From positions 1 through 32,802 of the forward strand of contig DAOUSJ010000012.1 in NCBI GenBank assembly GCA_030627285.1: a DNA stretch of 32,802 nt, given 5' to 3'. This DNA is from Methylococcaceae bacterium. GTDB taxonomy: Bacteria > Pseudomonadota > Gammaproteobacteria > Methylococcales > Methylomonadaceae. The notes beneath the pieces were generated by a model. The model had not been told where the DNA came from. It made no database searches and saw only the letters and a list, made by a program, of their open reading frames with translations. Both the position numbers and the translations under genes were made by a program. This document shows positions 1 to 10,430 of the stretch, in pieces (the stretch's first letter is position 1; each line of letters opens with the position of its first letter).

Positions 1-2
1 CA

Positions 3-248
3 AATAATCGGGTTACCAGAGAATTATTTTGTGCTAAATTTACTGATGGCGTGCCAAGATTGCTTAATTATAGTGGTGAAACTGGCGCACCAAAATTATC
101 TACTCAAGAATTAGTAAATAATGCTGCAAAAATTGCTGGTGGTAAAGTTCCACAAAACAAAGTGCCTGCATTTTCGGATTTAAATACTCATCAAGCTAAA
201 ACTTCACCTTTAAATGCATATCCTAGTTTGAATATCCAAGAGCAATAA
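3..248 (+). CDS. lpoA: Penicillin-binding protein activator LpoA/YraM, C-terminal fragment (5' end outside window)
   Basis: Frame is open from nt 3: NNRVTRELFCAKFTDGVPRLLNY..., resembling the 'RVxRxLxxAxFxxGxP' tail of LpoA; directly upstream of yraN-diaA-BON as in E. coli yraM-yraN-diaA-yraP. Track ORF starts at an internal GTG (51). Confidence 0.6.
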   Translation, partial: NNRVTRELFCAKFTDGVPRLLNYSGETGAPKLSTQELVNNAAKIAGGKVPQNKVPAFSDLNTHQAKTSPLNAYPSLNIQEQ

Positions 249-249
249 G

Positions 250-1199
<950 letters not shown>

Positions 1200-1203
1200 A
1201 TCA

Positions 1204-1779
1204 TTGAAAAAAATAATTCCCTTACTCTTAGCTATATTAGGCATTAATGGTTGTTCGACTATTGCGGTTGGAACCTCTGAAGTTACTGGAGTTGCCTTAG
1301 TGCATGATAGGCGTGCAGCGGGTTCTATTATTCATGATGAACAAATTGAAACGCAAGTAAGTCTTAAATTTTCATTAGATAATGATATTTCTAAATATAC
1401 GCATATAAACAGCACTGCTTATGATGGTATATTGTTATTAACTGGCGAAGTGCAGGATCAATTTCTTCGCAATCGAATTAATGAAATAGCTAGAAATATC
1501 AAGCATGTACGCTTGGTACATAATCAAATGAGCAATCAAGTGCCGACATCTTTTTCAGTACATTCTAATGATAGTGTGATTACTGCTAGGGTTAAATTAG
1601 CTTTTAGTAGCAATAAAAAAATGCCAGGTTTAGATGCAACCAGAATTAAGGTAGTTACGGAAAATTCACGGGTGTTTTTAATGGGATTAGTACATAAGGC
1701 AGAAGGTGATATTGCTACAGAAATTACCCAAGGTGTTTTAGGAGTAAGAGCAGTAATTAAGGTGTTTGAATATTTTTAG
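1204..1779 (+). CDS. dolP: BON-domain outer-membrane lipoprotein (DolP/YraP-like)
   Basis: Two BON-like segments (IETQVSLKFSLD..., ITARVKLAFSSN...); lipobox-like LGINGC near the N-terminus. TTG at 1204 (LKKIIPLLLAILGINGC) is more plausible than the track start at 1165, which overlaps diaA. Confidence 0.8.
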   Translation: MKKIIPLLLAILGINGCSTIAVGTSEVTGVALVHDRRAAGSIIHDEQIETQVSLKFSLDNDISKYTHINSTAYDGILLLTGEVQDQFLRNRINEIARNIKHVRLVHNQMSNQVPTSFSVHSNDSVITARVKLAFSSNKKMPGLDATRIKVVTENSRVFLMGLVHKAEGDIATEITQGVLGVRAVIKVFEYF

Positions 1780-1791
1780 AGGCTTAGCGGC

Positions 1792-2247
1792 ATGAATAAA
1801 GAATATGAATATGCAGGTTTTTGGATTAGATTAGGTGCAACATTAATAGATAGTTTGCTTATCATGTTGTTTGTAATGCCTATGTTGATGACAGTTTATG
1901 GCAAGGGTTATTTGCTAGCAGATAATTTTATTTTTGGCTGGTGGGATTTAGGCTTAAATTATGTATTGCCTGCAATTGCCACAATTTTATTTTGGGTGTA
2001 TAAATCTGCTACTCCAGGAAAAATAGCTACAAAACTGATAATTTTAGATGCAAAAACTGGTTCTAAAGCCACTACGAAGCAATTAATTGGTCGATATTTA
2101 GCTTATTATGTGTCAACTTTACCCTTGTGTTTAGGGTTTTTATGGATTGTATTTGATAGTCGCAAGCAAGCTTGGCATGACAAACTTGCAGGCACTGTGG
2201 TAATTAGAAAACGGGGTTCTGAAGCGGTACAATTTGAACAACAATAA
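1792..2247 (+). CDS. RDD family membrane protein
   Basis: 151 aa; AGFWIRLGATLIDSLL...SATPGKIATKLIILD...WHDKLAGTVVIRK is the RDD-family pattern. Confidence 0.88.
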   Translation: MNKEYEYAGFWIRLGATLIDSLLIMLFVMPMLMTVYGKGYLLADNFIFGWWDLGLNYVLPAIATILFWVYKSATPGKIATKLIILDAKTGSKATTKQLIGRYLAYYVSTLPLCLGFLWIVFDSRKQAWHDKLAGTVVIRKRGSEAVQFEQQ

Positions 2248-2251
2248 TTTT

Positions 2252-3481
2252 TTATTCCGCTAATTGTTCAGCAGTGATTACTACTTTGCTAGAAGCTAAC
2301 TCTAAACCATATTTGTAACATTCACTAGCTTTATTCTTATCATTTTTAGCAAAAAACAAATCTCCTAGGAGTTGATATGCAGCTACAGTAGGTTCAAGAT
2401 TTATACTTTTAGTTAAATATTCTTCAGCTTTTTCAACTTGATCGCATTTAAAACTTAACTTGCCTAAAACCCGTAATAACACGGCATTATCTGGATGTGC
2501 TGCTAGCCATTTTTCTGCTGTGAGTAATAAATTTACAAAATTTGTAGATTTAATCATCCCTAAAACCACTAACAAGGTTTGATTCCAATTTGTGTTCAGT
2601 GCATCTATAATTTTTGCTTCAACTAATTCACCAGCGTTAGCATCAATCATGGCAGCAAAATATATCATTGCTACATCTTGAATCTGTTGAATATTTGCTG
2701 GGATGGTGTCCCATAATGCTTGCAGTTCAGCAGCATTTTTTTTCACGGCTGCATTTTTCAATAAACTGCTGAAAATTTGGGTTTCCAACAATTTAATTTC
2801 TACTTCTAATAAAATTTTGTTTTTGTGTAATGATGGAATTAATTTATGCAAACCTTCCCAGTCACCCACATTTTGATATGCTTGATGCAACATTTTTAAA
2901 ACACTAGCATGAGTAGGGTTTAGAGAATTTAATTTAGTTAAAGTCGTAATTGCTTGTTCAAATTGATGTTCAGACAAATGCAATTCAGCTTGAGTTAAAC
3001 CAACCGCAATATCATCACCTTCAGTTTGTTCAGATGCTTGTTGTAAGTATTCATCTCGTTTTTGAATGGCACCGCGTGATTGTGCAGCTCTAGCAGCAGT
3101 TAAATAATGCAATAATGGCGCGCCACTATGTGAAGCATGTTTAATTAAAATATTTTCTGCTTGCTCCCAATTACCAGAAGCAGTATCTACCAAGCCGGCA
3201 ATTAATGCATCTTGAGAGCGATTGAACTTAATATTTTTACCTCTGGCTTGAATTTTAGCAGGTAAATAAATTAAAACTCCCAATACTCGAAAAAATACAT
3301 AGCCTATACAAAACAACACTATTTGGATGACAGTAAACACTACCATAGAGGTTTCTAAAGACCATTTTCCAAAGCCAATTAATACATAGCCAGGATTATC
3401 TTGCGTAGCCAACCAGTCATATAAAAAGTATCCTACAGCTGCAAAAATAACCAGTAAAACTAGAAAGATTGTTTTTTTCAT
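2252..3481 (-). CDS. hemY: HemY, TPR-containing heme biosynthesis-associated protein
   Basis: 409 aa; N-terminal TMs, TPR-like C-terminus, last gene of hemC-D-X-Y order. Confidence 0.9.
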   Translation of the reverse strand: MKKTIFLVLLVIFAAVGYFLYDWLATQDNPGYVLIGFGKWSLETSMVVFTVIQIVLFCIGYVFFRVLGVLIYLPAKIQARGKNIKFNRSQDALIAGLVDTASGNWEQAENILIKHASHSGAPLLHYLTAARAAQSRGAIQKRDEYLQQASEQTEGDDIAVGLTQAELHLSEHQFEQAITTLTKLNSLNPTHASVLKMLHQAYQNVGDWEGLHKLIPSLHKNKILLEVEIKLLETQIFSSLLKNAAVKKNAAELQALWDTIPANIQQIQDVAMIYFAAMIDANAGELVEAKIIDALNTNWNQTLLVVLGMIKSTNFVNLLLTAEKWLAAHPDNAVLLRVLGKLSFKCDQVEKAEEYLTKSINLEPTVAAYQLLGDLFFAKNDKNKASECYKYGLELASSKVVITAEQLAE

Positions 3482-3490
3482 CGTTTGACC

Positions 3491-4807
3491 TTATTTATTT
3501 GAAGTGCTTGCAGGATTTGCAGCTTCTGGTGTTATAGGAGTATTTGTTTTTAGATCCTGCTTGGAAACTGTAGGATCTGGACTTGTCTTAGGTGTAATTG
3601 TTGTATCTGCGCTAGGAGTTATTGCTGTGGTTTTTTCTGCTTTTGGCTTAGAATTTAGTAAAGCTTTATCAGTTTCAATTCTTAACTTAGTAATATCTCG
3701 TAACATTTTTAATGACTGACTAATATCAGGCAATTTGCTTTGAATATTATTCTTTTTAAGTTCAGTTAATTGTTTATTAAATGCTTTGAGTTTTTGGTTA
3801 TTAACAAATTTTAACGTAACCCATTGCAAAGTGTCCTTTAAACCTTGAGAGTATAAAGTAGTATCTTTTTGTACTAACGCAAGTTTAACCATTTCTAAAC
3901 GAATGCGTAATTGTTCGCGGATAAACACAGCTTGTTGTGGGGTTAAAATTTCTTTAACTGGTTCATCTATATGCCGAATAGTGACATAACCTTCAACTTG
4001 TTTTAAAGCTGCATCTAATAAATCATGTTCTTCTGTAGCAGGGTGGCTATGAACTTTCTTAGCTTCGGTTAGAGGTTTACCAGTATATGGCAAAAGTAAA
4101 TCTAATTTTTCGACTTTGCCAATTAACATTTGTAAAATGGAATAGTTACCAATTACATCAATTTCTGCTACAGCTTTAATAGCAGATTGTTCTTTAGTAA
4201 TTTGTTCGCGGATTTTAAATGCAGCTGCATCACCACTTTCACGTAATCGTTGATCAGCAGCACTTAAGGCTTCGGAAGTGGTTTTTATATCACCCATTAA
4301 ATGCAATCTTTGATTAGCAACGCTTAATAAATATTCCGCATCAGCTAGCAACCAATCGCCACGAGTTTTACCCAATTGGCGTTGCAAACGTAAAATAGTT
4401 TCAGCTTGAGTTTGATGTTGAGTAGTTAATTTTTCTTCAAAACGCTGACCAAATTCAATAAATTTTTGTTCATAAGATGTATTAGAATTATCAGATTTTT
4501 CATTGGTAGTAGCTAATTGTTGTTGTAGATTAACTAATTGCTCTTGATAATTAGTAATTTGTTTGTTTAATTCAATTAAATTTTGATCGTCATGTTGGAT
4601 TTCACGGCGCAACATTTGTTGTTGAGTATCTAATTGAATTAATAAATAATAACCAATCCCTGCTAATATAAAACTAATTAACAAGATAATTATACTAATC
4701 CATAAACCAGTATGTGATTGATTTGGTGCTGGTATTTGTTTCACTATAGGTTCAACTACTATTGATTCCTGTGTTTCAGTTACTGCTTCAGTCACTGCCT
4801 TCCCCAT
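3491..4807 (-). CDS. hemX: HemX, uroporphyrinogen-III C-methyltransferase-like membrane protein
   Basis: 438 aa; single N-terminal TM, coiled coil, LLADAEYLLSVANQRLHLMGD motif; between hemD and hemY. Confidence 0.9.
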   Translation of the reverse strand: MGKAVTEAVTETQESIVVEPIVKQIPAPNQSHTGLWISIIILLISFILAGIGYYLLIQLDTQQQMLRREIQHDDQNLIELNKQITNYQEQLVNLQQQLATTNEKSDNSNTSYEQKFIEFGQRFEEKLTTQHQTQAETILRLQRQLGKTRGDWLLADAEYLLSVANQRLHLMGDIKTTSEALSAADQRLRESGDAAAFKIREQITKEQSAIKAVAEIDVIGNYSILQMLIGKVEKLDLLLPYTGKPLTEAKKVHSHPATEEHDLLDAALKQVEGYVTIRHIDEPVKEILTPQQAVFIREQLRIRLEMVKLALVQKDTTLYSQGLKDTLQWVTLKFVNNQKLKAFNKQLTELKKNNIQSKLPDISQSLKMLRDITKLRIETDKALLNSKPKAEKTTAITPSADTTITPKTSPDPTVSKQDLKTNTPITPEAANPASTSNK

Positions 4808-5576
4808 TACATACGGTTATTATTGTTTCAAGAACTGCTTCATCAGCAGGATTTGCACTTACATACACTTGTTTAAACCCTATTTGTAACGCATGGTTTT
4901 TAATTCTATTGCTGATAACAATTAAAGGTAAGTTTAGCAAAGTTTCTTGAGTTTTAAGTTTTAACATTAATACTAGATTTTGTAAGCATTCAACACTAGT
5001 AATTGTAATTAATTTGCATTGAGGTTGTTGTAATACTTTCAATATGTTCGATTCATTAACCAATTTTGGTAGCTGGCGTTGATAAACTTCTAAATTATCT
5101 ACCATAGCTCCACGATTTATTAAAGTTTGAGCTAAAAGTGCGCGTCCACCTACGCCTCGTACAATTAAAATTCGTTGTTGTTGAATATTTTGTAACTCAG
5201 GCAAAGCTAATATAGCCTCACTATTAAAGCCATTCGCAGGCATTAAAGTAACTTTTAAGCCATAATTAAGCAATGTTTGTGCAGTTGCGCGCCCAATTGC
5301 AATAATTGGCATAGTTTTAAAAGCTGTAATTTTACCGTTATTTGCTGCTACTGCAAAATTTACTGCATTACTACTAGTAAAAATAAGCCATTGATAAGCT
5401 TTGAGGTTTTGCAATTTATGCTTAATAGCAGCTGTTTTGTTGACCGGTGAAATTTCTAAAGTAGGAAAACTAATTGCAATCCCAGAGTTTGCAGTTATTA
5501 AATTTAGTAAATTTTTAGCTTGCTGACTGGGGCGAGTTACTATAATAGTTTTATTTTTTAACGCCAAGTTACACAT
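4788..5576 (-). CDS. hemD: Uroporphyrinogen-III synthase
   Basis: 262 aa; IIVTRPSQQAKNLLNLI...WLIFTSSNAV...RILIVRGVGGRALLAQTL; adjacent to hemC. Confidence 0.92.
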   Translation of the reverse strand: MCNLALKNKTIIVTRPSQQAKNLLNLITANSGIAISFPTLEISPVNKTAAIKHKLQNLKAYQWLIFTSSNAVNFAVAANNGKITAFKTMPIIAIGRATAQTLLNYGLKVTLMPANGFNSEAILALPELQNIQQQRILIVRGVGGRALLAQTLINRGAMVDNLEVYQRQLPKLVNESNILKVLQQPQCKLITITSVECLQNLVLMLKLKTQETLLNLPLIVISNRIKNHALQIGFKQVYVSANPADEAVLETIITVCNGEGSD

Positions 5577-5586
5577 ATTAAATATT

Positions 5587-6528
5587 TTAGATGACGGCTA
5601 AATTTTGCAAGATGTCGTTAGCACCTTGATCTAATAAAGATTCTGCTACTTGAATTCCAATTGCATGTGCTTGACTAATATGACCACGAGTTTCAGCCCG
5701 ATAAATTATCTTGCCATCAATTGAACCTACTAAACCACGTAACCAAATATTATCGCCATCTAATTGTGCAAAGCCTGCAATTGGAACTTGGCATCCGCCT
5801 TCTAAACGTTGATTCATGGCACGCTCAGCAGTAATTCTAATTGCTGTTGCTGGATGATGTAAAGCTTGTAATTTTTGATTTAATTCGTGGTCATCAATGC
5901 GAGATTCAATGCCAATTGCACCTTGTCCTATAGCAGGCAAACTTAATTCTGGCGTTAATTTTTGTTTGATTCTATGTGCCATATTTAATCGGTTTAAACC
6001 AGCTGTAGCTAAAATTATTGCGTCATAATTATCTGCATCTAATTTAGCTAAGCGTGTGTTCACATTACCTCTTAAAGGTAAAATTTCAGCATGAGGAAAT
6101 TTAGCCATGATTTGACATTGGCGGCGTAAACTACAAGTTCCTATGCGTGGATTTTCAGGTAAGTCTGCTAAATTATGGTATTTATTTGAAACTAAAGCAT
6201 CACGCGGATCTTCACGTTCTAAAATAATAGCTAAATGTAGTCCTGTTGGAAGTTCAACTGGAACATCTTTCATAGAATGCACTGCTATATCAGCTTGATG
6301 ATTTAACAGCCCTTGTTCTAATTCTTTGACGAATAAACCTTTGCCACCTATTTTTGCTAGTGGAGCATCTAAAATTTTATCGCCTTGGGTGACCATTTTA
6401 ACTAATTCCGTTTGGATTTCAGGAAAAGTTTGCTGTAAAAGTTTGGCAACATGTTGTGCTTGCCATAGTGCCAAAGGGCTTTGACGGGTGGCAATTCGAA
6501 TGATTTTTTTAGCCAAAACAAAATCCAT
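5587..6528 (-). CDS. hemC: Hydroxymethylbilane synthase (porphobilinogen deaminase)
   Basis: 313 aa; [61 protein letters not shown]. Confidence 0.98.
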   Translation of the reverse strand: MDFVLAKKIIRIATRQSPLALWQAQHVAKLLQQTFPEIQTELVKMVTQGDKILDAPLAKIGGKGLFVKELEQGLLNHQADIAVHSMKDVPVELPTGLHLAIILEREDPRDALVSNKYHNLADLPENPRIGTCSLRRQCQIMAKFPHAEILPLRGNVNTRLAKLDADNYDAIILATAGLNRLNMAHRIKQKLTPELSLPAIGQGAIGIESRIDDHELNQKLQALHHPATAIRITAERAMNQRLEGGCQVPIAGFAQLDGDNIWLRGLVGSIDGKIIYRAETRGHISQAHAIGIQVAESLLDQGANDILQNLAVI

Positions 6529-6585
6529 GTGTTAAATAAAAACCGCTTATTGTACTCTGTTTATAGTTTATAAAGCTGCTTGGGA

Positions 6586-7248
6586 CTAAAATTTTTTGTT
6601 TTTAATTGCGTGATCTAATAACCCAGCTAATAGAATTACTCGAACAAATTTTTTATTGAATTGGTAAAAGATTATTAGTGGTGCGATTGTAGGTACAAAA
6701 TAAGCCATTATTAGGAGCAATTTTTCTAAAAATATTACTAACCATGGTGTTGGTGGAATTACATTTTGATATAGGCCCTCGCCTAAAAAAATTTTGCCTA
6801 AATTATTTCCGCTTAAAAATTGTAGGATTCGGACGCTACTATCTAAATACAATAATGCACTAATTAAGAGGCTAAAAATTAGGGTGCTAAAACTTAATTT
6901 GCGAATTTTTTTACTAATTGATTCGGCTACGCTTAAAATAAATATCCATAATATTGGAAATCCTAAAGTAATTTTTGTCGCAGAATCTACTTGAAGGCTT
7001 AAAACTTCTAAAGTTTTATTTGGTTGTGATTGTAGTTTACTTAGAACTCCAGTATGTAAAATCCATATTCCTGAAGGTTTTGCCTCTAAGTTTATTTGTT
7101 CACGCTCATAAGTAGTCGCAATTGCAAAGCCTACTGGAATGGCCAAAGTGTTGGCTATCCAAGTATTTGCATACCACCATATAGCAAACATTGGTAAAAT
7201 TAGGATTAATATTCGGATGCTAAATTGTCGTTGTACATTGTTAGACAT
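6586..7248 (-). CDS. Exosortase-associated membrane protein (XrtH-associated-like)
   Basis: Multi-TM protein; start at ATG 7248 (MSNNVQRQ...) lies 1 nt after the exosortase stop codon. Assignment rests on adjacency and general resemblance to the XrtH partner protein. Confidence 0.65.
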   Translation of the reverse strand: MSNNVQRQFSIRILILILPMFAIWWYANTWIANTLAIPVGFAIATTYEREQINLEAKPSGIWILHTGVLSKLQSQPNKTLEVLSLQVDSATKITLGFPILWIFILSVAESISKKIRKLSFSTLIFSLLISALLYLDSSVRILQFLSGNNLGKIFLGEGLYQNVIPPTPWLVIFLEKLLLIMAYFVPTIAPLIIFYQFNKKFVRVILLAGLLDHAIKNKKF

Positions 7249-7249
7249 A

Positions 7250-7789
7250 TTATGTCTGTATAGGAGTATGTTTGATTTCAGTTTGATTATGAATCCACCA
7301 TAACCAGCCAATGAAGATTAACACTAAATCAATATTTAAAAATACTGGCCATAAATTTTCATGTACCAAATCAAAATGTTCAGGATAAAATTTACCTAAA
7401 TATAATAAGCTAATTAAGCGGATTATGTTCATGCTTTGAATAATAATAATGCCGACAATTGAGCCAAAAATTTTATATTTCCAGAGGGTTGGGAATGCTA
7501 ACATGCCAGCAACTAATAAAAATGTAAATTGCAAACCACTGCATTCATCGGTGACTCTTAGTGCAAAACCACTTTTTGGTAAGCGTAAAACATCAGCTTG
7601 TACTAAAACTTGAGGATCGAATAAATGAATGATGAAGCCACTTGCATTAGTTAAAAATAAACAAAATTCATTTATAATTATTACAGGTAACACAGTATCT
7701 AGTAGAATTAACCCGATACTGGCTAAAAATAAGTAAGTTAACACAAACTTACCGGTAGTTGATTTTATAAAATTTGTTTTGCTGGACAT
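7250..7789 (-). CDS. xrtH: Exosortase family protein, XrtH-like
   Basis: 179 aa polytopic membrane protein with exosortase catalytic residues: TDECSGLQFTFLL (Cys), QSMNIIRLISLLYLG (Arg), FDLVHENLWPVFL (His). Short core-only form consistent with XrtH. Confidence 0.8.
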   Translation of the reverse strand: MSSKTNFIKSTTGKFVLTYLFLASIGLILLDTVLPVIIINEFCLFLTNASGFIIHLFDPQVLVQADVLRLPKSGFALRVTDECSGLQFTFLLVAGMLAFPTLWKYKIFGSIVGIIIIQSMNIIRLISLLYLGKFYPEHFDLVHENLWPVFLNIDLVLIFIGWLWWIHNQTEIKHTPIQT

Positions 7790-7891
7790 AATGTTTGAAC
7801 TAATTAAGTTGATTTTGCAGTTTAACTTGAGTTTGGGATAATTTAAATCATTAAAGCAAAATTGTGTACAAAAAATTACTTATTTAATTCT

Positions 7892-8413
7892 ATGCATGAT
7901 TTTGTATATAATTATTATGTTCCAACTCTGAACCCATTTCTTTTTGACCCTATTTCTTTGGTTCCAATTATTTTTATTAAAAAGTTAAAAAATCCTCGTG
8001 TTAGGAGGCGGTTAAAAATCGCCCTATCAGTTTATGCTGTGGCAATTATATTAGGTATCATTCTTAGAACTGTTTACAATATAGGTCACTTTAATGCAAG
8101 ATTATTCGATGAAGAAAAAAAAGCAAACCTAAATTCAATTCCTTTTGTGCAAAGGGTAATTACTACAGAATATGCACAGCTTCTTGTGTCTAGGGCATTA
8201 AAAGAAAATCCTACTAATCCACAAACTATTGTCGAAAGAATTAGCGGTAACAGTCATAAACTTGCATCCATTATTATAGAAAATAACGGCATAAAAAAAG
8301 TTGCGTGGATTATTGATATGCGTTTATTTTTTGTAGGAAATATACTTGATAAAAGAGGTTATAGTTTAACTAATGCGGTCGAACGAAAACATAATATGCC
8401 TGAGACTTATTAA
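7892..8413 (+). CDS. Hypothetical protein with one predicted TM segment
   Basis: ORF open from TTG 7862; first ATG in frame at 7892 (MHDFVYNYY...). Hydrophobic segment IALSVYAVAIILGIIL. No family recognised. Confidence 0.55.
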   Translation: MHDFVYNYYVPTLNPFLFDPISLVPIIFIKKLKNPRVRRRLKIALSVYAVAIILGIILRTVYNIGHFNARLFDEEKKANLNSIPFVQRVITTEYAQLLVSRALKENPTNPQTIVERISGNSHKLASIIIENNGIKKVAWIIDMRLFFVGNILDKRGYSLTNAVERKHNMPETY

Positions 8414-8499
8414 TTTTTAAAATAATGATTCTTGATTAAACTATACCAGCTTCAGTGATTATTTGTTTACTAGCCTCTAAATAATTTATTTGCAGGCAT

Positions 8500-8533
8500 A
8501 AAAAAAGCCCTGAAACTTGCATTTCAAGGCTTT
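8500..8533 (-). terminator. Rho-independent terminator of the csrA/tRNA transcription unit
   Basis: Minus strand reads aaaGCCTTGAAAtgcaagTTTCAGGGCttttttt; hairpin plus T-tract just past tRNA-Asn. Confidence 0.85.
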
Positions 8534-8539
8534 AATATT

Positions 8540-8615
8540 TGGCTCCTCCGACAGGATTCGAACCTGTGACCCAATGATTAACAGTCATTTGCTCTACCAG
8601 CTGAGCTACAGAGGA
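8540..8615 (-). tRNA. tRNA-Asn(GTT)
   Basis: Minus strand TCCTCTGTAGCTCAGCTGGTAGAGCAAATGACTGTTAATCATTGGGTCACAGGTTCGAATCCTGTCGGAGGAGCCA; paired acceptor, encoded CCA, 76 nt. Confidence 0.97.
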
Positions 8616-8632
8616 ATAATCTTTTATAAAAA

Positions 8633-8709
8633 TGGCGCGCCTGGAGAGATTCGAACTCCCGACCGCTCGGTTCGTAGCCGAGTACTCTATCCAGCTGAGC
8701 TACAGGCGC
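8633..8709 (-). tRNA. tRNA-Arg(ACG)
   Basis: Minus strand GCGCCTGTAGCTCAGCTGGATAGAGTACTCGGCTACGAACCGAGCGGTCGGGAGTTCGAATCTCTCCAGGCGCGCCA; 77 nt, encoded CCA. Confidence 0.97.
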
Positions 8710-8785
8710 TTTTTATTAAGCTGTATATTGTACTTTTATCTATGTGTTCAGTCAAGAAATTTATATATCTTAACTTAATTTAAAT

Positions 8786-8877
8786 TGGCGGAGAGAGAGG
8801 GATTCGAACCCTCGATGGGAGTTAAAGCCCATACTCCCTTAGCAGGGGAGCGCCTTCAGCCGCTCGGCCATCTCTCC
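8786..8877 (-). tRNA. tRNA-Ser(GCT)
   Basis: Minus strand GGAGAGATGGCCGAGCGGCTGAAGGCGCTCCCCTGCTAAGGGAGTATGGG...TCTCTCCGCCA with long variable arm; 92 nt, encoded CCA. Confidence 0.97.
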
Positions 8878-8887
8878 AAATTTTTAT

Positions 8888-9091
8888 TTAATCTTCAGAA
8901 TTTGGTGCTGATCCTGTAGATTCGTCTTGCTCTTTCTTAATCCTTTCGTAGATTTCTTCTCGGTGTACCGAAATTTCTTTGGGTGCATTTACTCCAATAC
9001 GGACTTGGTTTCCCTTTACACCTAAAACGGTAACAGTGACATCATCTCCAACCATTAAGGTTTCTCCAACCCTACGAGTTAATATCAACAT
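8888..9091 (-). CDS. csrA: Carbon storage regulator CsrA
   Basis: 67 aa; [51 protein letters not shown]. Confidence 0.99.
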   Translation of the reverse strand: MLILTRRVGETLMVGDDVTVTVLGVKGNQVRIGVNAPKEISVHREEIYERIKKEQDESTGSAPNSED

Positions 9092-9201
9092 AATATTTCC
9101 CTATTTCCTGTATATAAAATCTACTGTTTCAGAAACAGCATCCTATTAATCCGAAGTATTATAACAGTTTTTTTCTGCAAATCCAGTTTTGGATTGCACT
9201 A

Positions 9202-10428
9202 CTACGAATTAATTTGATCCAATTTAAATGCAGCATGCAAAGTTCTAACGGCTAATTCCAAATATTTTTCATCTACAACTACAGATATTTTAATTTCTGA
9301 AGTTGAAATCATTTCAATATTAATATTTTCGTCAGCTAATGCTTTAAACATTGTACTGGCAATGCCTGCATGCGACCGCATACCTACACCAATAATAGAA
9401 ACTTTTACAATCTTATCATCACCAATAACTGCTTTTGCGCCCAAATCATGTTTAATTTGCTCTAAAACTTTGAAGGCTTTAGCATAATCATTTCTGTGTA
9501 CGGTAAAGGTGAAATCAGTATTTTTATCCGAAGCAACATTTTGAATAATCATGTCGATTTCAATATTTGCATCGGCAATTGGAGAAAGAATTTTTGAAGC
9601 AATTCCTGGTAAATCAGGCACACCTGTGAGGGTTAATTTAGCTTCATCACGATTATGTGCAATTCCTGAGATTAAAGGAGCTTCCATATTTGATTCCTCA
9701 TCATAAGTAATAAGCGTGCCATTTCCTGCTTTAAAAGAAGACAAGACTCGTAAGGCAACATTATATTTGCCAGCAAATTCAACTGCCCGAATTTGTAAAA
9801 CTTTCGAGCCTAAACTAGCCATTTCTAACATTTCTTCAAAAGTTATTTTGTCTAATCTTCTAGCTTTCGGTTCAATCCGTGGGTCAGTGGTATATACCCC
9901 ATCTACATCGGTATAGATATGGCATTCATCAGCGTTTAAAGTAGCCGCTAAAGCTACAGCGGTGGTATCGGAGCCGCCGCGCCCCAAGGTGGTAATAGTT
10001 CCATTTGCAGTTACACCTTGAAAGCCTGCAATTACAGGTACATAACCTTGGGCTAAATCTGCTTGTAAGATATGTTTATCAATAGCTTCAATGCGGGCTT
10101 TGGTGTGGTTTTCATCAGTTAAAATTTTGATTTGAGAACCAGTATATGAACGTGCCAAACAGCCTTTAGCTTGCAATGCCATGCTTAATAATGCCATGGT
10201 AACTTGTTCGCCAGTGGACAATAACACATCTATTTCGCGCGGATTAACTTCAGTTTGAACCGCATTGGCTAAGTCAACTAATCTATTGGTTTCACCACTC
10301 ATAGCTGAAACTACTACTACAATTTGATGCCCTAAGTCTCGTGCTTGTTTAATTTTGTCCGCTACTTTTTGAATGCGATCGACAGAACCTACCGAAGTTC
10401 CGCCGAATTTATACACATATAAAGCCAT
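9202..10428 (-). CDS. lysC: Aspartate kinase
   Basis: 408 aa; VYKFGGTSVGSVDRIQKVADKI, TLGRGGSDTTAVALAA, C-terminal ACT domains; next to csrA. Confidence 0.98.
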   Translation of the reverse strand: MALYVYKFGGTSVGSVDRIQKVADKIKQARDLGHQIVVVVSAMSGETNRLVDLANAVQTEVNPREIDVLLSTGEQVTMALLSMALQAKGCLARSYTGSQIKILTDENHTKARIEAIDKHILQADLAQGYVPVIAGFQGVTANGTITTLGRGGSDTTAVALAATLNADECHIYTDVDGVYTTDPRIEPKARRLDKITFEEMLEMASLGSKVLQIRAVEFAGKYNVALRVLSSFKAGNGTLITYDEESNMEAPLISGIAHNRDEAKLTLTGVPDLPGIASKILSPIADANIEIDMIIQNVASDKNTDFTFTVHRNDYAKAFKVLEQIKHDLGAKAVIGDDKIVKVSIIGVGMRSHAGIASTMFKALADENINIEMISTSEIKISVVVDEKYLELAVRTLHAAFKLDQINS

Positions 10429-10430
10429 TT

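Noticed and set aside
3504-4950. Plus-strand ORFs 3504-3719 and 4762-4950
   Set aside because: Antisense to hemX/hemD, which have strong family matches; no independent support.
8517-8783. 88-aa ORF (SSDRIRTCDPMINSHLLYQLSYRG...GEIRTPDRSVRSRVLYPAELQAL)
   Set aside because: It is the antisense translation of tRNA-Asn and tRNA-Arg, a well-known spurious annotation artefact.
9092-10430. Possible lysine riboswitch upstream of lysC
   Set aside because: Only 2 nt separates lysC from the upstream FKBP gene, leaving no room for a leader.
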